This document shows positions 51,351 to 60,654 of a stretch of DNA of 64,000 nucleotides, in pieces. Below the pieces are notes generated by a model. It ran no database searches and was not told where the DNA came from. It was given only the letters and a program-made list of their open reading frames with translations. The stretch covers positions 62,001 through 126,000 of the forward strand of contig NZ_JABBNB010000013.1 of assembly GCF_012933505.1 (NCBI RefSeq). The letters run 5' to 3'. This stretch comes from Gordonia asplenii. Its GTDB lineage: Bacteria > Actinomycetota > Actinomycetes > Mycobacteriales > Mycobacteriaceae. How positions within the stretch are numbered: position 1 is the stretch's first letter; every line of letters starts with the position of its first letter. The position numbers and the translations under genes were made by a program.

Positions 51351-51637
51351 TGAACAGCGCTCTCGACGCGGTTACGGTGCTGGCCGTGGATCCCAAGGGA
51401 CCTGAGTTCGGCAAGGCGTCACCGCTCGGACTGCTCATCATCCTGCTGCTGTTGGCTGGAACCGCATTCCTGATCTGGTCGATGAACAAGCAGTTGCGCA
51501 AACTGCCGGAATCGTTCGACACTGACCACCCCGAGGCCGATCAGGCCTTCGACGAGGGCACCGACTCGGTGACCGACCCCGATACGCCGGATCCGCTGAA
51601 GAAACGCGTACCCGACGATGACGAACGAACTCGGTAG
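51350..51637 (+). CDS. Small single-span membrane protein (Rv1083-like)
   Basis: 95 aa, starting on the mca stop (TGATG). A single helix (LGLLIILLLLAGTAFLIWSM, about residues 24-43) is followed by an acidic, proline-containing tail ending VPDDDERTR. It occupies the position of Rv1083 and is probably co-translated with mca. Function unknown. Confidence 0.78.
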   Translation: MNSALDAVTVLAVDPKGPEFGKASPLGLLIILLLLAGTAFLIWSMNKQLRKLPESFDTDHPEADQAFDEGTDSVTDPDTPDPLKKRVPDDDERTR

Positions 51638-51726
51638 TTCCAGCGGTCGGCATCGGCGAGTCCAAGGATGGTCGCACAGACAATGCGCGCCGCGTCGACG
51701 AGGTGTGTTCCGGTGAGCGCTGAGCG

Positions 51727-53706
<1,980 letters not shown>

Positions 53707-53771
53707 GACGACAGCCCGCTGGTAATCAGAAACCCGGAAAACTCACGGATGCCTTGGGCTGAGATTGGGTT

Positions 53772-53793
53772 TCTGTGAGGAAATCAGGTTTCT
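53772..53793 (+). repeat. 22-bp direct repeat, left copy
   Basis: Starts TCTGTGAGGAAATC. It is 20/22 identical to 54867-54888 and sits between the DUF255 gene and the broken AbiEi-like gene. Nearby CAGAAACCC (53727-53735) and GGGTTTCTG (53767-53775) form an inverted repeat. Confidence 0.65.
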
Positions 53794-53849
53794 GTGCGAG
53801 ATTCGGCCCAGGATGAAACCGAAACGGTCACCGCTGCGTCTATTCACGC

Positions 53850-54808
53850 ATGAGACCGATCCAGTCAATATCCACGCGCGCCGAACTGCTTGCGCTCGGC
53901 TTCACCGATGAAGCCATTCGGCGGGCCGCCAAGACAGGCACGTTGGACTATCTGGGACCGGGTTTATACGGTCCGCGCGACGACGATGGAACTCGTGAAT
54001 CGCGCCACCGCGGCGTTGTGCAGGCGTGGGCGCGGAAGGTTGCGAGCGGTCCACGAGGTGAGAGGCGGGCGTTGGCGGAGGTATCCGCAGCGGCGGCGTT
54101 GGGCCTTCCGCTATTCGGACTGCCGGTCAATCAGTTTGTCGCACAGGATTTTTCGCACGCGTCAGGATCGCGTTCGACTCGGAGAGTGCGATTGGTCAGT
54201 GATCGACGTCCGGTCAGTCTTGTGAACCTGGCTGATATCGCGATCCCGGTCGTGAGTCCAGCACGTACCGTGGTCGACATTGCGCGTCGGCACTCCCGCA
54301 TTCCCGCGATAGTGGTCGGCGACGCCGCGCTACACGACGGTTTGTGCACGAGGTCGGAGCTTCACTACGAGCTGGATCTCGCGCGCGGGTTGTGCGGTGT
54401 GGCCCATGCGCGGGTGGCGGTGGAGTTGATGGATGGGCTGTCAGAGTCCGTTCTGGAGTCGCGCAGCCGAATCGAGATGCGTGACGCGGGGTACCTGTTC
54501 CCGAGCTTCAGCCCTCGTTTTATGTCGGTGGAATATGCCTTGGGCGGGCCGACTTCTGGTGGCCCGAGTTCTTGTTGATCGGTGAAGCAGATGGCGTTCT
54601 GAAGTACCGCGATGACGCCGCTGCGGCTTACCGCGAGAAGCAACGTACTGACGCCTTCAACCAGGTCGGCATCAGGGTGGTCCGCTGGAACTGGCGCCAT
54701 GCCAACAATCCCGCGGAGTTGTCAGACCGGGTTGTCGCCAAGATGTCCCCGCCGTTGGCGCCACTGGATCCTGCGGTCGTCCTCATGCACGCGGTTCCGC
54801 GTGGATGA
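53850..54808 (+). pseudogene. AbiEi/DUF559-like protein gene with a frameshift
   Basis: The first frame (53850-54578) gives 242 aa: an AbiEi-like winged-helix start (RAELLALGFTDEAIRRAAKT, GLYGPRDDDG) and a middle VSPARTVVDIARRHS. It ends soon after VEYALG. The continuation RADFWWPEFLLIGEADGVLK and RTDAFNQVGIRVVRWNWR lies one frame over and runs to 54808; it is the C-terminal endonuclease-like (DUF559/Vsr-type) domain. Restoring one base near 54543-54550 would join them into about 319 aa. It is therefore a recent frameshift or a sequencing error. Short direct repeats flank the gene. Confidence 0.72.
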
Positions 54809-54866
54809 GGACGATTCTGCGCAGACGCACGCTTTTCTCACAGATGGCCGCGATCCGAGAGTGGCA

Positions 54867-54888
54867 TCTGTGAGGAAATCGTGTTTCT
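54867..54888 (+). repeat. 22-bp direct repeat, right copy
   Basis: Starts TCTGTGAGGAAATC. It differs at two bases from the copy at 53772-53793. The two copies bracket the frameshifted AbiEi-like gene, consistent with its arrival as a unit. Confidence 0.65.
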
Positions 54889-54908
54889 TGGCTGCGGCTC
54901 TGAAAGCT

Positions 54909-55496
54909 TTACGCCGACAGGACGTCCAGCGTTCGGGTGGGCTCGGCGTCGGACAGCAGCGCCGTTCCAGCCGGGATGAAGGTCAGCTTCGCGCCGAAAT
55001 CGATGGGCTGGTCCAGGAATCGGGCGATGAAGGATCGAGAGAAGTGGCCGTGCGAGACGATGACAACGTCGCGGTCCATCATGATGTCGGTGGCGTGCTT
55101 GATGGCGTCGTCGACGCGAATTGTCATGTCCGCCACCGACTCTCCGCCCGGCGCCCCGTGGGTGAAGATGGTCCACGACGGGTCGAGCTCAGCCTGGATG
55201 TAGATCCGGGTGAGTCCCTCGTAGTCGCCGTAGTCCCACTCGGCGACCAATTCGGTTGTCTCATCGACGGATAGGCCTGCGAGTTCGGCGGTACGTCGGG
55301 CCCGCAGTCGAGGCGAGCAGATGACGTATGGGTCGTCGAGTTGCAGACTTGCGATATGCGCGGCGAGATCGCGGGCACCGCTCTCGCCGAGGGGTGTGAG
55401 ATCGATGTCGGTCCGTCCGGTGTGGCGTCCGTTGATGGCCCACTCGGTCTGTCCGTGTCGGACGAGCAGCAGTCGGTGGCCGGTGCGAGAGTCCAT
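54909..55496 (-). CDS. Histidine phosphatase family protein (phosphoglycerate mutase-like)
   Basis: About 195 aa from ATG 55496 (MDSRTGHRLLLVRHGQTEW). The phosphohistidine motif is LLVRHGQTEW and the second histidine is in VVIVSHGHFSRSF; RLRARRTAEL is the supporting arginine segment. It is a broad-specificity acid phosphatase or a sugar-phosphate phosphatase rather than glycolytic mutase. Divergent from the aroG leader with 37 bp between starts. Confidence 0.88.
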   Translation of the reverse strand: MDSRTGHRLLLVRHGQTEWAINGRHTGRTDIDLTPLGESGARDLAAHIASLQLDDPYVICSPRLRARRTAELAGLSVDETTELVAEWDYGDYEGLTRIYIQAELDPSWTIFTHGAPGGESVADMTIRVDDAIKHATDIMMDRDVVIVSHGHFSRSFIARFLDQPIDFGAKLTFIPAGTALLSDAEPTRTLDVLSA

Positions 55497-55520
55497 TCTG
55501 GGAACTGTAGTGGGCCGTGC

Positions 55521-55526
55521 TACGCT
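55521..55526 (+). promoter_or_regulatory. Probable -10 element of the aroG leader transcript
   Basis: TACGCT ends 7 bp before the GTG of the leader peptide. This spacing places transcription start at or next to the start codon, so the leader peptide mRNA would be leaderless. Confidence 0.45.
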
Positions 55527-55533
55527 GGACGGC

Positions 55534-55605
55534 GTGATCAGCACAGTGCGCGCCTATTGGCGGTTCTTTATCGAGGCTCCGGGTGAGCCTGTGATGAAGC
55601 GCTGA
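55534..55605 (+). CDS. Aromatic-amino-acid leader peptide of aroG
   Basis: A 23-codon frame from GTG 55534 to TGA 55605, too short for normal gene callers. Its centre reads AYWRFF (Tyr 55555, Trp 55558, Phe 55564 and 55567). Four aromatic residues in five codons ahead of a DAHP synthase is the signature of a ribosome-stalling leader for aromatic pathway attenuation. The remaining codons overlap the first pairing arm (55575-55584). Confidence 0.75.
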   Translation: MISTVRAYWRFFIEAPGEPVMKR

Positions 55606-55710
55606 CGAGCGCGCACACGCACTACCCGGAGCCGAGCAGCGACCAACAAGGTTGCTGCTCTTCGCATCTCCGGGTGAAGTGGTGAGCCTTCGCTTGAGCC
55701 CGGACTCCGG
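55575..55710 (+). promoter_or_regulatory. Attenuator-like RNA with alternative pairings upstream of aroG
   Basis: GGCTCCGGGT (55575-55584) is the exact complement of ACCCGGAGCC (55624-55633). The latter can instead pair with CTCCGGGT (55668-55675). That third arm can also pair with CCCGGA (55699-55704). A separate hairpin GAGCAGC/GCTGCTC sits at 55634-55660. The mutually exclusive pairings, the first one inside the leader peptide frame, fit classical attenuation in response to Tyr/Trp/Phe charging. Whether arm 3:4 stops transcription or hides the ribosome site is not clear. Confidence 0.65.
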
Positions 55711-55734
55711 CTTCATCTCAGCGAAAGGTACAAA

Positions 55735-56820
55735 ATGACCACCTCCGATCAGATTCTCGACGCGGCGTCGACCTCCGACCGGCGGATCCGCTCCTTCCGG
55801 GCGATTCCCTCGCCGGACACCCTGCGCAGCGAACTGCCGTTGACCGCCCGACGCGCGGTGGCGGTGGCCCGCGACCGCGAAGAGATCGCCGAAATCCTGG
55901 CCGGACGCGACAACCGGCTGCTGGTAGTCGTGGGTCCGTGCTCGGTCCACGACCCCATCGCCGCAATCGATTACGCGCGCCGTCTCGCGCCGCTGGCCAC
56001 CGAATACGCCGGCACGCTCAAGATCGTGATGCGCGTGTACTTCGAGAAGCCGCGCACCACGGTGGGCTGGAAAGGCCTGATCAACGACCCGGGCATGGAC
56101 GGCACCTTCGACGTCGAGCGGGGTCTGCGCACCGCGCGCTCGCTGCTGCTCGACATCATCGACCTCGGCCTGCCCGTGGGCTGCGAATTCCTCGAACCCA
56201 CCAGCCCGCAGTACATCGCCGACGCCGTCGCGTGGGGTGCGATCGGCGCGCGCACCACCGAGTCGCAGGTGCACCGCCAGTTGGCGTCGGGCTTGTCGAT
56301 GCCGGTCGGGTTCAAGAATGGCACCGACGGCAACGTCCAGGTAGCGGTCGACGGTGTGAATGCCGCTGCGGCACAACATGTCTTCTTCGGCGTCGACGAC
56401 TTCGGCAAGGGCGCGGTCGTGGAGACCGCCGGCAACGAGGACTGCCACGTGATCCTGCGCGGCGGCACCGCCGGACCCAACTACGACGCCGAGTCCATCG
56501 CCGAGGCTGTCGCCGTGATCGCGAAAACCTCACTGCCGCAACGCGTCATGGTCGACTGCTCGCATGCCAACTCCGGCAAGGACCACGTCCGGCAGGCAGT
56601 CGTCGCCGGCGAGATCGCCGACCTGCTCGCCTCGGGCAACACGTCGATCAGCGGCGTGATGCTGGAGAGCTTCCTAGAGGCGGGTGCGCAGTCACCCGAC
56701 GCGCAGCCGCTCGTCTACGGCAAGTCGGTCACCGACAAGTGCATGGACTGGGCCGCGACCACGGTGGTGCTGGCGCGGTTGGCGCAGGCCAACCGCACCA
56801 TCACCTCACCGGTGGCGTAG
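55735..56820 (+). CDS. aroG: DAHP synthase, class I (AroF/G/H type)
   Basis: A 361-aa enzyme joining phosphoenolpyruvate and erythrose-4-phosphate, the first step of the shikimate pathway. VVGPCSVHDP (about residue 64), EKPRTTVGWKG, GFKNGTDG and VDCSHANSGK hold the PEP, metal and sugar-phosphate ligands, all present. This is the E. coli-like family, distinct from the plant-like class II AroG of mycobacteria, so the genome may carry both. ATG 55735 follows GAAAGG. Expression is probably controlled by the leader at 55534. Confidence 0.93.
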   Translation: MTTSDQILDAASTSDRRIRSFRAIPSPDTLRSELPLTARRAVAVARDREEIAEILAGRDNRLLVVVGPCSVHDPIAAIDYARRLAPLATEYAGTLKIVMRVYFEKPRTTVGWKGLINDPGMDGTFDVERGLRTARSLLLDIIDLGLPVGCEFLEPTSPQYIADAVAWGAIGARTTESQVHRQLASGLSMPVGFKNGTDGNVQVAVDGVNAAAAQHVFFGVDDFGKGAVVETAGNEDCHVILRGGTAGPNYDAESIAEAVAVIAKTSLPQRVMVDCSHANSGKDHVRQAVVAGEIADLLASGNTSISGVMLESFLEAGAQSPDAQPLVYGKSVTDKCMDWAATTVVLARLAQANRTITSPVA

Positions 56821-58275
56821 CCGCGAAACGCTGCGCAGCCCGGCGTCGAACATGAGAAACCCGACAAGCGTGACGCCGAGCAACGGAACGAACCAGCCGA
56901 CGACCGCTGCTGTGACGACGACGCCCGCCATCGCGGGATATGGCGCGGCCCGCCAGGCTCCCGCCGGGGGCGGCGGGCCGAGCGGGGCGGTGCCGCGGCG
57001 GGGTCGGCGACGCCACCACATCACGTAGCCGCGAACGATCACGGTCAGCAGCGCGATACACAGGGCGAGCAGGCCGAGTTGGCTGACCACGCCGAACAGA
57101 ATGCCCATGTGCAGCTGAATGCCCCATTCGGCGAGTTTCGCCACGAACGGCCAGTCGGCGAACCGGGCGACGTCGACGACGGTATTCGACGCGCCGTCGA
57201 CCGCCACCACGTCTCGGGAGAACACCCACGGCTCGCGGGACTGCTGCACCCGGTAGGCAGTCGCCGAGTCGGCCGGAATGGAGACCTCGACAACGCCGTG
57301 CAAACCTGCCGAGCGGGCCGTCGCGACGACGGCGTCGAGACGGGAAATGGTGGTAGACAAGGCTTCCGGTGAGAAGGCTTCCGGTGGCGCGGCCGACGAG
57401 GTGTCCATCGGCACCCCGTGATGCTCGTGGCCCAGCGTCGTGCTCACCGAAGGAGCGTTCCAGTTCAACGCCGATCGAAGGTCGGTGACGTTCTCACCCG
57501 CGAACTTCGACCAGGTCAGACCGGTCGCGGAGAGGAACACCAACCCGACGACGAGCCAGATGCCCACTGCACCATGCCAATTCACGGTGCGGGCCAGCCG
57601 GGCACCCGGCGTCGACGCCGATCGGGACCGGTCGACGCTCAGCAATCGCGTGTCGCGGCCGGCCCGCCGCTGTTTGCGGAATCTGTTGATCCACAGGGCG
57701 AGTCCGCCCAGCGCGATGACCCACAACCACGACGCCGCGAGCTCGCTGTACACCCGACCCGGCTCGCCGAGGTGAGAGTTGCGGTGCAACTGGTCGATCC
57801 ACGCGCGCATCGGGAGCGCGCCCGAGCTGCCGTAGACCTGCAGCGCGCCCTGGGACGTCGCGGTCGCCGGATCGATGAACACCGACCAGCGATACGACTC
57901 GCCGAGCGACGGGTCGTCGAACAGCACCCGGGTGGTAGCGCCGTCGATACCCGGCTGCACGGCGGTCGGTGTGAGGTCGGGCAGTACCCGCCGCGCCGCT
58001 TGGACTTGAGCGGCAACCGATTTCGCCGGTCCGGCGGCGTCGGCGTGCAGATAGCCGCGGTAGGCGAGGTTCTCCAGCGTCGGAGCGACCGCATACATCG
58101 CACCGGTGACGGTGGCGACGATGAGGAAGGGCGCGACCAGAATGCCCGCGTAGAAGTGGAGGCGACGAAGCAGCGGAGTCATCGAAGACGGGCGACGCGG
58201 GGGTCGGGACTCGTGGGAATCAGCCTGGGACGGATCGGATTTCGGGGTCGTAGAAGAGACCGGTGGTGAAGACAT
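56806..58275 (-). CDS. PepSY-domain membrane protein (PiuB/FecR-neighbour type)
   Basis: About 489 aa from ATG 58275 (MSSPPVSSTTPKSD). Four main membrane helices: LHFYAGILVAPFLIVATVTG, a segment near SWLWVIALGGLALWI, WHGAVGIWLVVGLVFLSATG and a C-terminal pair. Two extracellular PepSY domains lie between them, as in siderophore-reductase-like PepSY_TM proteins. Conserved His in helices (LHFYAG, WHGAVG, LHMGILFG) could bind heme. Likely role in iron or copper reduction, inferred. Its 3' end overlaps the aroG end by 15 bp. Confidence 0.8.
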   Translation of the reverse strand: MSSPPVSSTTPKSDPSQADSHESRPPRRPSSMTPLLRRLHFYAGILVAPFLIVATVTGAMYAVAPTLENLAYRGYLHADAAGPAKSVAAQVQAARRVLPDLTPTAVQPGIDGATTRVLFDDPSLGESYRWSVFIDPATATSQGALQVYGSSGALPMRAWIDQLHRNSHLGEPGRVYSELAASWLWVIALGGLALWINRFRKQRRAGRDTRLLSVDRSRSASTPGARLARTVNWHGAVGIWLVVGLVFLSATGLTWSKFAGENVTDLRSALNWNAPSVSTTLGHEHHGVPMDTSSAAPPEAFSPEALSTTISRLDAVVATARSAGLHGVVEVSIPADSATAYRVQQSREPWVFSRDVVAVDGASNTVVDVARFADWPFVAKLAEWGIQLHMGILFGVVSQLGLLALCIALLTVIVRGYVMWWRRRPRRGTAPLGPPPPAGAWRAAPYPAMAGVVVTAAVVGWFVPLLGVTLVGFLMFDAGLRSVSRLRHR

Positions 58276-58336
58276 GCATGACTCATTTCGCGAATAGTCG
58301 GGTGGCGCGCCGGGATGACCGGGCGCGCAAGGGAAT

Positions 58337-58876
58337 TCAGTGCGAGATGAGTACAGGGGGCGGGCCGCGGGTGACCGCGGTCGCCGACAGAACGAGGCCG
58401 TGCGGTGCCCGGATGGTCGGGGACACGGCAACCCACATCGGCGCGTCGGCCTGCGGCGAATCGCCCAGTACGATGACCAGCCGATGCAATAACGACATCG
58501 CCCACACCGCAGCGGATTCGGCCAGTCGGATCAATACGACGTCGATCGCGGCGGTGAGAGCGTGAAATGCGAGCATCGTCGGGGTGACGCCGAGCCCGAC
58601 GTGGCCGTGATGTGCGGTGACGAGCAGCGTCGCGTGGCCGACGGTCTGGCCGGTGACGATCACCGCGAGCAGCGGCAGCAGCGCGCCGCGGGCGACGGTG
58701 ACGCTCGACGCGGTGGCGCCGAACGCGGCGCAGGCCACGACGAGCAGCGCCAGCGAGGTGGTCGACGGTGAGTCACCGCCGCCGAGCCCGTGCGCGACGA
58801 CGCTGGTGCCGCCGGATAAGCCGCCGGCGACACAACCGCGTACGCGGCGCAGTGTCGTCGGGACGGAGGTCGGCAC
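58337..58876 (-). CDS. Hypothetical four- to five-helix membrane protein upstream of the PepSY gene
   Basis: 179 aa, rich in Ala, Val and Thr. Helices near residues 10-30, 40-60, 65-90 and 100-125. Histidines cluster in GHATLLVTAHHGHVGLG and MLAFHALTA, suggesting metal handling. Same strand as the PepSY protein, 61 bp upstream, so probably one operon. I do not recognise a named family. Confidence 0.6.
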   Translation of the reverse strand: MPTSVPTTLRRVRGCVAGGLSGGTSVVAHGLGGGDSPSTTSLALLVVACAAFGATASSVTVARGALLPLLAVIVTGQTVGHATLLVTAHHGHVGLGVTPTMLAFHALTAAIDVVLIRLAESAAVWAMSLLHRLVIVLGDSPQADAPMWVAVSPTIRAPHGLVLSATAVTRGPPPVLISH

Positions 58877-58947
58877 CCGGTCAGGGTACAGATCTTCTGG
58901 TGGACTGGGCTGGGTTGGGTTCTTCGTGTCGCCGGCCCCTCGTTACA

Positions 58948-58971
58948 CCGAAGCTCGCGAGCTCGCTTCGG
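58948..58971. repeat. GC-rich inverted repeat
   Basis: CCGAAGC (58948-58954) pairs with GCTTCGG (58965-58971). The loop contains the self-complementary AGCTCGCGAGCT. It lies in the 190-bp spacer between the hypothetical membrane protein and trhA. Confidence 0.45.
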
Positions 58972-59011
58972 CACTCGGGGAGCGGGGGAGCGGGGCAATG
59001 CCGTCTCCGCT

Positions 59012-59055
59012 GGTTGAGCCGGGCCGGAGCGCTAGCGAAGGCCCGAGTCGAAACC
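59012..59055. repeat. REP-like intergenic repeat
   Basis: It begins GGTTGAGCCGGGCC and ends GGCCCGAGTCGAAACC (44 bp), with a self-complementary CGCTAGCG in the middle. The outer ends are imperfect complements. Elements ending in GTCGAAACC beside GGTTGAGC are frequent between genes of Gordonia-like and other actinobacterial genomes (from memory). It sits just after the trhA stop. Confidence 0.5.
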
Positions 59056-59068
59056 ACGTAACCCGGCG

Positions 59069-59740
59069 CTACGGCGCGACCAGCAGCCAGGCCGCCACGT
59101 AATGGCACAGCGCCGCGACGGCGGTGCACGCGTGGAACACCTCGTGATGGCCGAACACGCCCGGCCACGGTTCCGGCCAGCGCAGCGCGTACAGCACGCC
59201 GCCGACGCTGTAGAACACGCCGCCGACGGCGAGGAGCACCATCACCGCGACGCCGCATTGGTGAACGAGTGCCGGAGCGGCGGCGACGATGACCCAGCCG
59301 AGGATGATGTAGAGCGTCACGCCGAGCCACCGCGGCGAACCAGGCCACGCGATCTTGAGCACGACGCCGGCTATCGCACCGGTCCATACGATTCCCAGCA
59401 CCCACCAGCGCGTCGGGTCGGGCAGCCCCAGGACCGTGAACGGCGTATACGTGCCGGCGATGAACAGGAAGATCATCGAATGGTCGGCGCGCTTCATCGT
59501 CACGCGGGCCTTTACCGTCCGCCAGGTGACGCGGTGATAGGTGGCACTGGTGGTGAACAAGCCGACGACGGTGATCGCGTAGACGGCGCAGGCGAGCGCG
59601 GCTCCCCCATCGCGCAGCACCGTTGCGCCGACGACGAGCGCTATGCCCGCGACTGCGGCGATGAACGCGGAGTACTGATGAATGACTCCACGCAGGCGCG
59701 GTTTGACCGGCGTCGTCGAATCCGGCGGAGTGATGACCAT
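59069..59740 (-). CDS. trhA: Hemolysin III / TrhA (PAQR-like) membrane protein
   Basis: About 223 aa from ATG 59740, with seven hydrophobic helices. The PAQR/HlyIII motifs are SATYHRVTW (helix 2), RADHSMIFLFIAGTYTP and HEVFHACTAVAALCHYVA, whose Ser, Asp and His residues are the expected metal site. Relatives affect membrane fluidity and energy state; cytolysis is unproven. Corresponds to Rv1085c. A 20-bp palindrome covers its promoter region. Confidence 0.9.
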   Translation of the reverse strand: MVITPPDSTTPVKPRLRGVIHQYSAFIAAVAGIALVVGATVLRDGGAALACAVYAITVVGLFTTSATYHRVTWRTVKARVTMKRADHSMIFLFIAGTYTPFTVLGLPDPTRWWVLGIVWTGAIAGVVLKIAWPGSPRWLGVTLYIILGWVIVAAAPALVHQCGVAVMVLLAVGGVFYSVGGVLYALRWPEPWPGVFGHHEVFHACTAVAALCHYVAAWLLVAP

Positions 59741-59742
59741 GC

Positions 59743-59762
59743 AACCTACGGTACCGTAGGTT
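59743..59762. promoter_or_regulatory. 20-bp perfect palindrome before trhA
   Basis: AACCTACGGTACCGTAGGTT is self-complementary over all 20 bases and lies 3 bp upstream of the trhA start codon (minus strand). The symmetry and length suggest a TetR-type dimer operator. The regulator gene is not nearby. Confidence 0.65.
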
Positions 59763-59865
59763 TTGGGGTCGGCCGATCGAATGCGCGCTGTCAGTCTCGT
59801 CTCAGGTGAGCGCGTAAAGTGTCCACGGTGACAGTTGTGCAGTCGACGCGCGGGAGTGCAAGCAG

Positions 59866-60648
59866 GTGAAGATCCTTCCGGACCGATTGCGACGACCGAT
59901 GTATCAGGTCTACGAACGTCGCCTCGTCCAACTGATGGACCCCTCACGCAATCCCCGGCATGTCGCGATCATCTGCGACGGCAACCGTCGCTGGGCACGC
60001 GAGGCCGGCTTCGACGACGTCAGTGCCGGTCACCGGGTCGGCGCCGCCAGGATCGCCGAGATGCTCGGCTGGTGCTCGGAACTCGACATCGAAACGGTGA
60101 CCATCTACCTGCTTTCGACGGAGAATCTGCAGCGCGCGTCGGACGAACTCGACGCCCTCATGGAGATCGTCCCCGACATCGTCGACGAGATCTCCGCCCC
60201 CGACGGCGATTGGCGGGTACGCATCGTCGGCACCCTCGACGAACTGCCCGACGAGGTGGCGCAACGACTGCGCACGGCATCGGCGCGCACCGACGATCGC
60301 ACCGGCATGAACGTCAACGTCGCCGTCGGATACGGCGGGCGCCAGGAGATCGTCGACGCCGTGCGGTCGCTGCTGACGAAGACCGCGGCCGAGGGTGCGA
60401 CGCCGGAACAGCTGATCGACGCCGTGACCGTCGAGGCCATCGACCGCAACCTCTATACCCAGGGGCAACCCGACCCGGATCTGGTGATCCGCACATCGGG
60501 GGAGCAACGGCTGTCCGGATTTCTGTTGTGGCAGAGCGCGTATTCGGAGATCTGGTTCACCGATGCCTACTGGCCCGAATTCCGGCGCGTCGACTTCCTG
60601 CGGGCACTGCGCGACTACGCCGCGCGCAGCCGGCGATTCGGCAAGTAG
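59866..60648 (+). CDS. uppS: Short-chain Z-isoprenyl diphosphate synthase (Rv1086-like)
   Basis: 260 aa from GTG 59866. HVAIICDGNRRWARE holds the catalytic Asp and the diphosphate-binding region. YLLSTENLQR and the C-terminal DLVIRTSGEQRLSGFLLWQ with SEIWFTD are cis-prenyltransferase motifs. In M. tuberculosis the equivalent enzyme makes Z,E-farnesyl diphosphate for the decaprenyl phosphate used in cell-wall arabinogalactan assembly. Product length here is inferred from synteny, so the uppS symbol is generic. Confidence 0.9.
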   Translation: MKILPDRLRRPMYQVYERRLVQLMDPSRNPRHVAIICDGNRRWAREAGFDDVSAGHRVGAARIAEMLGWCSELDIETVTIYLLSTENLQRASDELDALMEIVPDIVDEISAPDGDWRVRIVGTLDELPDEVAQRLRTASARTDDRTGMNVNVAVGYGGRQEIVDAVRSLLTKTAAEGATPEQLIDAVTVEAIDRNLYTQGQPDPDLVIRTSGEQRLSGFLLWQSAYSEIWFTDAYWPEFRRVDFLRALRDYAARSRRFGK

Positions 60649-60654
60649 CGACGC

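Noticed and set aside
53707..54908. Insertion sequence
   Set aside because: Direct repeats flank a gene, but it encodes an AbiEi/DUF559-like protein, not a transposase, and no terminal inverted repeats were found.
55606..55734. T-box riboswitch upstream of aroG
   Set aside because: No T-box consensus sequence or specifier-loop architecture is visible. The peptide-coding leader with aromatic codons explains the region better.
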